Source: Aulostomus chinensis
Taxonomy: Eukaryota > Chordata > Actinopteri > Syngnathiformes > Aulostomidae
Length of the DNA stretch: 64,000 nt
NCBI GenBank assembly: GCA_037954235.1
Contig: JBBMOA010000006.1
Location: 26,942,541-27,006,540, forward strand
Direction of reading: 5' to 3'
In this document: one piece after another, positions 49,705 to 61,600 of the stretch
How positions within the stretch are numbered: the first letter of the stretch is position 1
How the letters are laid out: each line of letters starts with the position of its first letter
Program-made: the position numbers and the translations under genes
Notes under the pieces: generated by a model
Database searches by the model: none
Told to the model about the DNA's origin: nothing
The model's input: only the letters and a program-made list of their open reading frames with translations

Positions 49705-52292
49705 AGAGACCACGAATGGCAATAAGCTTTTTATTTAAACATTAAGGCAGTGTTTTATTTGTTTTTCATTTTTACACTGCTATCCACAAAGCTTGCTGGT
49801 GGGCATGTAGAATTTAATCATGTGAATATTTCTTTTTTTTTTTGTAATACCAACCTTGAAGCAAGCCACATAAATATTTACATCTATTCAGTTTTATATA
49901 CAATCCTTGCTATTATACAGTGGGTTATAATAAAAAAAAAACATTATGAACAAAATGGTTGAACAATGTATTGTTTTGTTAATCCCCACCCCCGCTCGAC
50001 CCACCATCCAGGGTACACATCAGCTATCGACTTGGATTATTTTGCGTTTGTAATGAAATGGCTGTGGATTGAACACATAAACTAAAAAGGATTCATGTTA
50101 AAATTCATCTCAGTATACTTTTAAAAAACAACGTTATTAGTCCGACATCCGTTTAGGGAACAGCTAGATATGGCTTAGTCTGTTTACCGTCACATTCTTA
50201 CATCTCATCAGTGGATACATGATAAGCAAGAGTCTGATGCACAAAGCCAGGCTGACGCTGTCTTTTTTTTTTTTTTGCCTCGTCTGATGTGATTAGAAAC
50301 CCTCCACCCACTGGTCTTCACTTTGATACAAAAACCACACGTCAATCACGGCTGAGATGAGCCTTCTGCAGGTGACAGTAGGATGATGGAGGGACAGGAG
50401 GTAGTCCTATAACAGTCGTGTATGTGCTGCAAGTCCCCGCCATGACAGAGAGAAACCCCAGACGCGTTCCAACTGGACATAGGTTCAGACCACAGACGCG
50501 GGGCCCCTGGTCGCTGAGTCACAGGCCGGACACGTTCCACATCACCAGCATCATTCACAGAGAGGGTTTAAATGCTGCGAATAAAATCTGAAGTATCTTA
50601 ACCATCAATACATAAAATAACCTTCTGAAGGCTGTCCCCTTGCTCGCTCGCTCAAACACACACACACACACACACGCACTCGCGCGCACACACACACACA
50701 CACACAGGCGTACAGGGTGCAGTGACATACACCTGAACCTTGTGATGCAGGCCCAGACGCTGGTGCAGCACTCAACCGTTGAAAAGACGAACCCAATGAG
50801 TGAAACTGTCAAAATCTAAGGCTGTGATGGACTTGGAGAAAAAAATAAATGCACATTTTAAAATTTAAAAAAAAGAAAAAAAAGAGGACGTTTCATTTGC
50901 TTCTTTGTTGTCAGACTTCCCTGCATGGACATTATTAACCCTGGCATGGGGGGGCCAAAAGAACAATTGTGCGTCACTTGGTAACTTCAGTACTGTGTAT
51001 GTAAAATAAATGGCACTTAACACTAAGAAGATCTGTACAAAAACTGCCAAGAGGAAGAGCTGAGACTCGCCTCCTCCTCTAGGTAGTGAAAAGGTCAAAG
51101 GTCAGACTGTCACAACAGCTCCTAGACGGGATTCTGGCAGGCCAGCAGAGGCCCTGCGCTGGCGTGGACTTTAATGCGAGCAAGCTCGGCGTGATGCCGA
51201 GGTTGCCTTTAAGCAGCTTTAAGGTTGCACCTGCTCGAAGCGGCGGGGTCATCGTTCACTAGAATGTGATTGTCGCTTTGAGTGTGGGAGCTTTTGAAAA
51301 TTATATGTGTTTGCAGCAAGACCTAAAAAAAGGGATTCCTCAACAGCCGACTTGTATGCTGTACCTGCCTCTGGAAACATGGACTCTTAAAAATGCCGTT
51401 GTGAACAGACTGACAACTAAGTGCTTAATATCCAAAAAACGGTTCCAACAAACACAGACATGGTTAATATAAAAACAGTGAGAAAGTGTCACTTGTCTCA
51501 GTGCCATCAGCTGGCAAAACATCTCTCCCTACACGCCTGAAGTCAACAGGCTTCGCTGTGATGACGTCAGCAATGAACAGCATGTTTACCCTGTAAACCA
51601 ATGATATGACCCTCCTGCATTACAATCTCCTCCCCCCCAGCCCCGCCCCCCAAAAGATACATCATTGCAGATAAGAGACGACAAATATAACCATCAAAAG
51701 TTCACCATCAAAAAGTACTAAAGGTCTCAGCTCACGTTCCAAACACAGGACTGGACAGACTGAATTGAAAGGAGAAAAAGAACCGAAAAACAAGAGAAAG
51801 TAAAATGCTGATTCTCCTCCCGCCCCCTCGCACGTGTTCTTGTAGTGGTAGCAGTGCAGACGCTGCCTGCGCTTGGAGTTCACTTGAAGAAAAGTAAGAG
51901 GGTCCTTGCTGTGATCCGCCCTGAGAGCAGCGGCCAAGTCCAAATCTGTCACTGGAGCAGCCGCCATCAGACTCCACCGCCTCACAGAGCCCGTCCACTC
52001 GAGTGTCAGCACATTAGAGCGGTGCAACCAGAAGGTGCAGATCAATGTGCCTTTGTTGATAAGGCCAGTGAGGAAAAGTAATTCAGTTTAAAAAAAAGTG
52101 ATTAGTCCTTTAGAGTAGTCCTGGAGTGAGTGCATAAGCGCTAACATACACGCGCCCACGCAGAGCAGCTGCGATCTGGCTGGTCGGTGCTGTGTGTCTC
52201 AGGTGAGTGAGAGAAGGATATGATCCTAGCTGGACGACTGATGGAGGCTATGCAGACTGGAATGGTGCAGGTAGGTTTGCAGATGCTTTGGG

Positions 52293-52324
<32 letters not shown>

Positions 52325-52384
52325 CTGCAGCAGCACAGAGGTGGTTGACCATTCGAGGGTCCACTTGTGTGATGGCAATAAGGG
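49705..52384 (-). other. ncor2: ncor2 3' UTR (inferred)
   Basis: The stretch follows the ncor2 stop on the - strand with no further exon. AATAAA signals on the - strand lie at 49754-49759 and 49730-49735, near its distal end, giving a UTR of about 2.6 kb. Inside are CA/GT repeats at 50657-50704 (interrupted) and 52296-52322, and C/G-rich stretches. The 3' end is inferred from the signals and the absence of other candidates. Confidence 0.5.
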
Positions 52385-52575
52385 TCACTCGCTGTCAGAC
52401 AGGGTCTCGTACTGAGACATGAGCAGAGGCTTGGGCTCCTCCTCCCAGGTGCGGCACTGTCCAGGTCCTGACCCCGGACCTGCTGGCTGGCCGGATGAGG
52501 GAGAGGGAGCTGATACCGTCCCGCTGGGGAAACGCATAATCAATGGGTTACATGGGAAGGGGGTCGGAGTTGAAC
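52385..52575 (-). CDS. ncor2: ncor2 last coding exon with stop
   Basis: The acceptor is CCTCTTACAG|GTTCAACT. It encodes GSTPTPFPCNPLIMRFPSGT, then a Pro/Ser/Gly-rich stretch, and ends TWEEEPKPLLMSQYETLSDS plus E and TGA at 52385-52387. The C-terminal block is the defining end of SMRT. The rest of the longer open frame (52576-52702) is intron. Confidence 0.95.
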
Positions 52576-52645
52576 CTGTAAGAGGCAGAAAAATGTTGTT
52601 AAAGTGTGTCTTATTCTTCAGTGAGCACACGTGCGCGCACGCACG

Positions 52646-52680
<35 letters not shown>

Positions 52681-55600
52681 TGCATTCATGCATGTGTAAC
52701 AATCTGATGACATTTAATTATTGATGATCATTTCTGTTGAGTCAGTGGCTTCACAGCCATACATAGTCAGTCTTGTGCAGCTTCCTCTTATCACTTTGAT
52801 GTCGTGAGAGTTTACTTGAAAAGACAATTGAGAGATAAATCCGTCCAAAGTCAAGCCAGAGGCTGTGTTTGTGCGTCCCGACTGATCACGGATACGTGGG
52901 CTCACACCTGAACGCAACACATACACATGCCTATCATTTCTGGTTGTCGAATGTCAGCTGTGGGAAGAGTGAAGCTGGACTTGTGTCAAGTCTAGTCAAG
53001 ATGTTTGGCTCACATTTGATCTCTAATAGAGGAGAAGAGATGCTTGTGACTAAGTTGTAGCCTTTGTTCATAAACATGCTTCTCGGGCTGGTGGGCCACA
53101 CCCAGGATTAGAGGCTGGCTAGCATGCTGCTGCATGCCTCTGAGTGTCTCAGGACAAAAACACTCTTGTTCAGAATAAACTTTGAAATTTCAAGGGAAGA
53201 TGTGTAGTACAGAATATGATCCACGAGCAGCTTCTCAGATGAGCGAGCGCTTGATTGCAAGTCCGTGAGGACGTTGTGAAATAATACGTCATGGTTGTAA
53301 CACACATCGGTGCATATTTGTGCTTCTACAGAACAGATCAGCTGCTGAGGCGCTCCTTCAATGTGGACCACCTGTAAATGTGGGGTCTGAATCATGGGAT
53401 CTTAGCGCCTCCTCAAAGAGTTTGTTCACACCTTCACCACACACCTGCTGATAATATCAGGTCTTAACAGTGCTAAAAGTATTATAAAGAAAAAAAAAAG
53501 TAGTTGTTTTTTTTGCCTGTAGATGAAGGCCGGTCCTCCCACACACGGTTTGTGAGGGGAGTTCTTCTGTTGCAGTCTCCCTCTGAGTGGACTGAGGACA
53601 CAGAGGATGGCCTCTCGCCCCCTGAAAGGCCTGGTCCTGGAGACTTGGCCTTGCGCCCGTTGGAGCGCCCGCTGCCCTTTGAGGACTTCCCCCCACCTAC
53701 AGAGAGGGCACAAATGAAAGCGCGGTGTTAAAAATCACGTCCAGCTGTATGACACGCCAACAGTATTAGTGTTGTATAGATGTGTTGCTTCAGGGTTATG
53801 ATGGGACTGTCAATGTGGAACAGCCTCAATAACACGCTGAGAACGCAGCATTGACATTTCACGTTATTTCACATGACATTCCGTCTAAGTTGATATGTCA
53901 GCTTGTTAGCTACCAGGTCGTTGTTGATACATCCAACACAGCAACATCACTAATCAGCTTCTGGATCCCTGCAACACCTCCTGAGGGAAATATCTGGCTA
54001 CACTGTGTTCACCAGCTAATTTATAAACAGCTGTCTGCGGTTCCCCACCGTAGAAAGACAGGTTTAGAGTGCTGGCCCCGTATTCTCATCTATCACTGAA
54101 GACTTGAGGAGAACATCTGTGAAAAAGATGAGCGACAGTCCGAAAAAGACTCAAATAAAGGCTGAGGTTGCCCTTTGAGACGGTAAACTTTAGGTTTTTG
54201 TAGTCGCGGGTCCCTATTGGAGAGAGGAAAGTTGAGCACATTTCCTGATAATCCTGATAGACATACATCTCTCTCAGACTCCTACACTGAAGTCCTGTAA
54301 TGTTATTGCTGTTCATGCACAAGATAAAATAAATATCACCTTACAGGGCTTTTTTGATTAAACTTGGCAATATTTTTCTCTCATTTCATTGGAGACAACA
54401 ACAGACAAACAGTGCTGAACATGACACGTAAAAGCATGAATGTGGCACCTTGAGAGAAACAGTCCTCGGCACGTCCATCAGCGACAGCCATGGCGGCAGG
54501 CACGCTGGAACCAATAGGATTAGCTGCGTTGGATGGAGAGCGTTCCTCAGACTGGTCGTCGTATTTGCCCATTAAGGCCTTTCTGATAATGGCCTCCAGA
54601 CCTATGGAGTTACCAGGTGTCTCAGGAGCTGGGTGGGTGCGGACACTCACAGGTCCTATCAAGGGAAGAGGGGCGATCAACAGGTTAGATGGAGACAGTC
54701 ACTGAGAGGTCAGGAGGAAAAAGATGCAATAGAGAGCCGGGGGGGGGCCTGATGACTTTTACAGAATCTTAGCATGGAGAGGTATAGGAGGGGAAGGGGA
54801 CAAATAAAACAGGAGCCAAAACAGTGGAAAGTAAACAGAGTGCGTAGTGAAGACAAACCCATGATTCAGAATCATCAAGAGAGGAATATAAAATGCAACA
54901 TGGAGACATGTGAACCTCGACTCAGAACAACGTGAGAGCTGAGAAACAACTGATCGAGCTCAAACAGCTTTAGTAGGGTTGCACCACGATATCCGCTGGT
55001 ATCTGTCTTGTTGACTACCATCGGCAGAGAAGATGACATTCAAAGATGGCAGCGGTCAATATGTGAGTGTTGGTGTGAGAGGTTACATCAGATGTGTGGG
55101 ATCGAATTTTTCCTCAAAAACAATGGCATTACAGGCAAACTTTCTGTAAAACAGTCTACGTTTTTTAAGATCCAGAAGTGGGAATAAATATCAACGAAAA
55201 CGTTCTGTACCAACACCCGCTATCGGCTAAATATCGTTTCAAATATCAGTATTCGGTGCATCCCTCATCTTGAGTCTGGGAGCGTCAGAAGATGTGTGCT
55301 GAATATAGTCATTTCATCCATAAGATCATTACACGTGTTTTATAGGGGACTGAAATTCATTTTCCCTTCATGCCTCACCCAAGTCCTGCATGTCATAAAT
55401 GCTCAATCATGTTTTATTGTCTGTGTCACATGGAAACAGGAGCCATTAATTTGTGAGCGCCGCCCGTCTCTCGTCTCCTTAGGACCTTACACAGCGAGTC
55501 TAGTTAAAGGTTACACATTTAGCCAAAGGTTACAATGTGCACCTTAGTGGCTCTGTGACATCCATTTGATCCACGTGATGCTCAGTGAGTGGTGTTCACT

Positions 55601-58600
55601 TACACCAGACCTCAGACGGCTGGGAGTTTAACAGCTGCATCCTAAAATCTAAATCTAATTTGGCTCTTCGTGTATGGGGGGGGGGCGTAACAAATTCAGG
55701 TTGGCCAGTATAACCGAGCTGAATAGAAGCCAAACAAAATGACTTCTCACTGCCCTGCTCACTGTCCATACATCGTGGTCATGATGTTGCTTGATTTCAT
55801 GTCATGGGACACATTTATTGTCAGTTTGGGAAATTTCCTGACACATTTGCAAGCTCCTCCTTTGTGCAGATGCAACTGAATAAAAGTAAATGAAAGAAAT
55901 CAAATCATCCATGTGTGGACTGAAGGATGTTTGCTAAGACATTCAGGACGATGATGCAGACTTTACAATGCTGTTGTCACACTGCTCCATGATATGCGTT
56001 GACCCAACATTCATCCACGACAGTGCTTTATTAAAACATTTGCACAAGTGCTTTATGAAAGTCTCCCTAACTGACCTTTAACGTGTATTAATAAGTAATG
56101 AAACCAATTACCTGCAGTCGTCGACGCTGGCATATTGAAGATCTCTGTTCCAGGCTGACCGGCGTCTGAAAGCGTGAACAGGGTTTCTCAGTAAAAAACC
56201 TCAAACGTGTTATTAAAACCATACAGCAGGCTTTATTCTGGAAAAGCTGTTCTTTAAAGGTGCACTTCTTTAAAGCACTTCTGCTTTGGTCAGACTTACT
56301 GAAATCACTGTCGTTTCCCACTACGGTCATCTTCTTCATCATCTCCTGTTTCTTTGACCTCACAATGGTGGAGGTGTTCTCGTTGAGCTTGCTGAAGAAA
56401 GCTGGGGGCTGGGAGGCATTGGGAGGGGAGCGGGAGCCCAATCTGCAGGAGGGAAAAGATGATCGGGTCAGCACACGGTAATCAGACTCCTGCGATGTTC
56501 CCATCACAAACACAGGAAATAACCTTGGTTCTATTTTAGAGATCCTGGCCATGTCCAAGTCCCATTTACAAATGATTCCCCCATTTCTGATCATATTTGT
56601 AGAACTACTATGGATTAAAAAAAATCCATTTGAGAATACTTTTCTACTGTGAATTGTGGTGGTAGGCTAGTGTCAGGTCGTGTCCCTGGAAATGGTATCC
56701 TTAGCTCAGTGGGCTGTAACCAGTAAACCTGAACAAGCAGGAATCCTCATTAGATGCCTGAACCATCTTTTCATGTGTAAGACTTGAGCTTTGTTGAGCT
56801 CCTCCGCCTCATACATATTTATTTCACATCCAAACACTTGACTCGAAGCGGCCATTGCTTTGCCAAACAGAGTTATCGCAAAACTAGCAATCGCTCCCTG
56901 GAGCCAGAGCCGCCCCCTCTGCCTCTCATGTCAGAGACAGAGGTCTGCGAGTCTTGGGGTAGAATTGAAGTACCAGAACACACCGTGTCCTAACCTTAGA
57001 GGCCTAATCTTAGCAAAAGCTAGAAACTAATTTCAGTGTTTGATGTGTCATGGTCTGAATGAGCACTGTTTCAGATTCCTGACCACACTGCCTGATTAGA
57101 GGGGGAGGCTACCGCCTGCAGGGCCAAGTGGAGGACCTCCACAATCTTGTCCATAGAAAAGTCACGACGCAGAGAAGTCCACCACAGACGGTGTCACCAT
57201 TTGCCTCACAAGCTCAGGGCTGCTTGACAACAGTAGATGGCGTGCTCTTTTTGTGCAAATCAATTACACTCACATATAAGTGTAGTGAGGTTGAGAGTCT
57301 GTAACCATAACGGTACAAAATATAAAGAACAATTATACAGAACGTTCAAATACTGCAACAAGCACATCACTGAACTTTTCAGATCCTTAATTGCAGTTTT
57401 GCTGATCTAAATATCATATAATAAGCCGTGTTCATCATCGGTTGACCACCAACCACATGAAGTACATAATTATATGGGGCAAACTGGACTTGCCTCTGAT
57501 GTGCACTCATTTAGAGTTAATACAAGCAATAAAATATTATTTGCAGCGAGCTGTTTCTTTGAAGATCCATGGCAACGTGAGGTCTTACCCTTGCTCTCCC
57601 TGCTCACTCGAGTAGGAGGCCCCTCCCTGGACTTCTGGTTCAGAACTGGCTCCAGCAGGAGAAACTGGTTCAATACCATCATTTGAAATACTGATGGGTG
57701 AGGTCTTGGGCTGAGGAGGAGACCTAAAGTAGACACACAGAAAAGACCTCAGAAATAATAAACAGCATGTTCTACTCCAACTTACTAATCTTCCTTGAGT
57801 CAATAAAAAAAAAAAAAAAAAATGCAGGAACACACACACTTGACTTGTTTTTTCCATTTATACAGTAATTTGAGAATTTACTCCCTTAGTGAATTTTTGA
57901 CATTCGGAACATCAGATCAATATTTTCTGTTGTCTTAGAGCGATCAGGCCTGACGGTGATTCTTACCGGTCTCTGTTACGTTCTCCAAGGCCCTCTGGAT
58001 AACGGGACCCCTGGGCAGACTCCTGTGAGGTGGGCGGGAGCTGGGAGGCACTGGGTGGACGTGTCAAGTCCAGGACAGGAGAACCATGGTAGCTTTGCTG
58101 CTGCTGGCTCTGCCTGGTGTAGTCTTTAGTTATCACCTCCTATCACCATGAAGATGGATTTGCCTTAGACAAAACTGACTGGCATATCTGAAGCACTAAA
58201 ATCCCATTCATCACAGAGGAGGCTTTTATCTGAAGTCATATCCACCTTAAATGCGTGCAGTGAGTCAAACAATATCCACAGTAACAAGAGGACCTTAATG
58301 TTCTATGACATGTAGTTTACATTCTTTTATCAAGTCTCTTGCATTTCATTTGCTTTGCTTTGCTTTCATGAACACTTATCAATTGGGATACTATCAATTG
58401 ATAAGTCATATTATTTGGCTGTGTTTGGCTTTTCTAATACAGAGGTGAAGCACACTTACACTGATGTGCTGAGCCAGGGTGACCACCCTCTGACTGCCTT
58501 TAACACACGGGGACGGAGGCTGCTGGCCGGGGGAAAGCCTCTCCTCAGACGGAGGACGGTACAGACCAAGAGGCTCCATCTTCTGTTGAGCTGAGAGTCA

Positions 58601-61600
58601 AACCCACACAAACGCACACAGCCACGCACACATGCACGCACGTGCGCGCGCACACACACACGGGCAAAAATGGCAATCACACACGGTTAAAAATTAGTTT
58701 GGTTTTTGTTCTGAGGCAACAAATGTGCTAATGAGGACATGCATAATTAAGAAGGTCTGTCCACGCAACTTACGGTGAGTGTGCAATTTAAAAATTGTTC
58801 GGTACTGTAACATCTGCACATGAAAGCACAAAGGGCAAGCTTTTTTGCTTTGAATCTACAAGACAGAGTGTGTGTGACAAGCTACTTCAGATCTTTTAAT
58901 TATTCATAGCGTACTCTTTGCATACAGAGCTAGCCAGGCGAGCTTTGACCAGAAATGATGCTAAAATGGTCTGGTTTATGCGTCAGTGGCTCCAATGTCA
59001 CAAAAAAGTCACTTTTTAACTGACATGCTGAAGAGCATTTGCTTGTGCTGGGCAGACAGGATGAAATTCAAAAGGATAGTGTGTGGAGTAAGGGAGGGTA
59101 TAAAAATTTACTCTCTGAATGGATGTAGACTTTATACACCTCAAGTACCACGAGTCAAAAAAGACCCAATCGTTGCCATGTACATATCAAATTACTTGCT
59201 TGCTCCAGAGAGCCTTAAGAGCCATGTTTATCACTTTTTACGTAATAAGTCTGTATTTTCTGACACAACTCTTCCTCTCCTGAATCTATCTCTGGAGAGG
59301 ATGATGTAAGTCGAGTATGGGGGGCAGGATTGATTGCATGGACTCCCAGAGAGAATGAGTCCCTCAAAGGGGACAGGATGTTGTGGTTTCTGTTGTTAGC
59401 TGGCAATGACAGAAGGGACTGGGTTCATTTAAACAACAGCTTTTAATAGCCAGCATTTCTCTCTCTGGTCCTGCCTCTTTGTTTGTGAATGCATGCCAAC
59501 AGCAAGGTGATGAAATCCTAACGTCTCTGTTTTGGGACGCATGCTACCTTTTTGACTCCATTTTATGCGGGAGCGTATAGTTTAACTAAACATGCAGTAC
59601 TCACTCGCCCTACTGCTTGTAATAAATACAGATGTAACATACTGCTCTTCAAGCAGAAAACACAAAATCACATTCCAAATGACGGACAAACTCCCTGAGG
59701 CTTGATTGACAGAGATGCGTTGAGCGTTTGGCGTGTGTGAATAAAACAAACAAAAGATCAGCACCAATTACAGTGAGCCATAAAAGGAACATGCAGAGAT
59801 TTGGAGGGCAGGAAGCTGTAGTACCCCCCCTCCCCTTTCCCACTCTCCTGCTGTGCAACAGCAGAGCTCTCTGGGACCCCAGGGAGTCCGTTTGGTGGTT
59901 GGTACGGCTTTCAGCAGATGTAATTCTAGTGAAGCCGCCTTTGTGACTCACATTGATGGTTAATGAAAGGGAGTATCACATCGATGCTCTACTTTCTTTT
60001 AGTCATCTGGGCCACATGTGGTCATTCGCCGGAGGTCGTGCTCTAGTGCCATGTTTTCCAAATATGTCTATCAGCACAAGAAACGTCAAGCAAAGTGCCT
60101 CATACGACACGTAGACATGAATCAGAGACACTGCATGTGTAAAGTAAATATGTTTGAATTACATGCGGTCTCTTTTGATGGGATATAAAAGCCTACTGTG
60201 GTGGAATGTCTGTTCAAGGCTGTAAAATATTCCTGTCATGCCCACTTGTAGCAAAATATTCTGTTGAAAGAAGGCAGCCAAATTTTTTTTTTTAGGGGGG
60301 GGGGGGGGATGCCACATGTTATATTCAAGTCACATCCTCTATGAAAATAAAATGAAAATAAGCAGCACAATATCTTCTGCCTTATTGTCCCAGCTTTCAC
60401 TACCTTAAAATGAAACCTTAAAGGACACCTAGGATACTGCTCTTCAGTGAATAGTGCTCATGGAAATGTTGTTAGCTATTAACAACCAATCAATTCTCTG
60501 TCAAGCTTGTCAACTGCCACCTCGAATTTAGTCTCAGTCCGATTAGACCAAGTCACAGGTTTGGTTCTCCAGAGGGCACCCTTGGTGGTCTTTAAGTTTG
60601 TAAAGAAAAACTGGAAATAAGCGAAGTATAGCATTAAAAGAAAAAAATGTAAATGAATTGGGCTGATTTGATAATGCCAACCACCACAGCGTGCAAAAAG
60701 GCCACAGACTGACGGGGGGAGGGTCTGGGTGATGAGGGAGACCCTGGGATCCAGAGCGTCTTACCATCAGTGATGCTGCTGGCAACAACCGAGCCCGTCT
60801 CTGGCATCCCCGTTTCACAAGAAATTTGACGCATAATAATCGCGTTTATGAAGTTGGCCGCAGTCATGGTGGTCTTACCGAGTGCTCGGAGCTCTTGTTC
60901 CTGAATGGACATCTGTTTGTTTTGAGTCTTTTCCCTACTAGGGGTACCGCTTTCTCCTCGGCCAGGGGGGTTATCCGACTGGGGAGGCAGCAGGTGTTGT
61001 GGCCGGCCTGAAGCCGAGGTGTAAGAACCTGGGTATAATCCTGCTTGGCCAGGGCTGGACAGCTTGGGGTCAGATTTACTGGAGGGCCCATGCTGGTCCT
61101 GTATATGCTTGGGTAGACCTCCCCTGTTTTTGACACCATCACGACTCTGCTCTTTGGCCATGCTTGAGTCCATGGCAGAAGGGTAGGCCTCAGGGGGGAC
61201 ACTTGTCCTTTGAAGGTGGGCTGGGTAACCTTGGTAGCGGGATAGCCCTGAGGGCATGGACCTGGCAAGGAAAACAAAAACACACTCAGTAAACATGGCA
61301 TGCAAGACACACTCATTGCTGTAAATGCTTGTGAGACGTTGGTCAGCTCTGAGACATCTCTTCAATGTAAAAAAACAGAAGATTAACAGCAGTTTACCGC
61401 AAAACAGAGGAACTGGAGTGTTCAACAGACAGACTCTTGTTCCCAGTGTTGTGCAAGACACTTGGTCTCTGCTGCACGTTCTCCTGGGTGCGAGGGGACA
61501 CCGGGGAATGCTGGTGGCTGTAAGGCTGGGAAGAAGGTCTCACACTGCTGCTGCTGCTGCTGCTTGCCAAGCTGTGCTCTGTACCTGAGACACAAACAGG

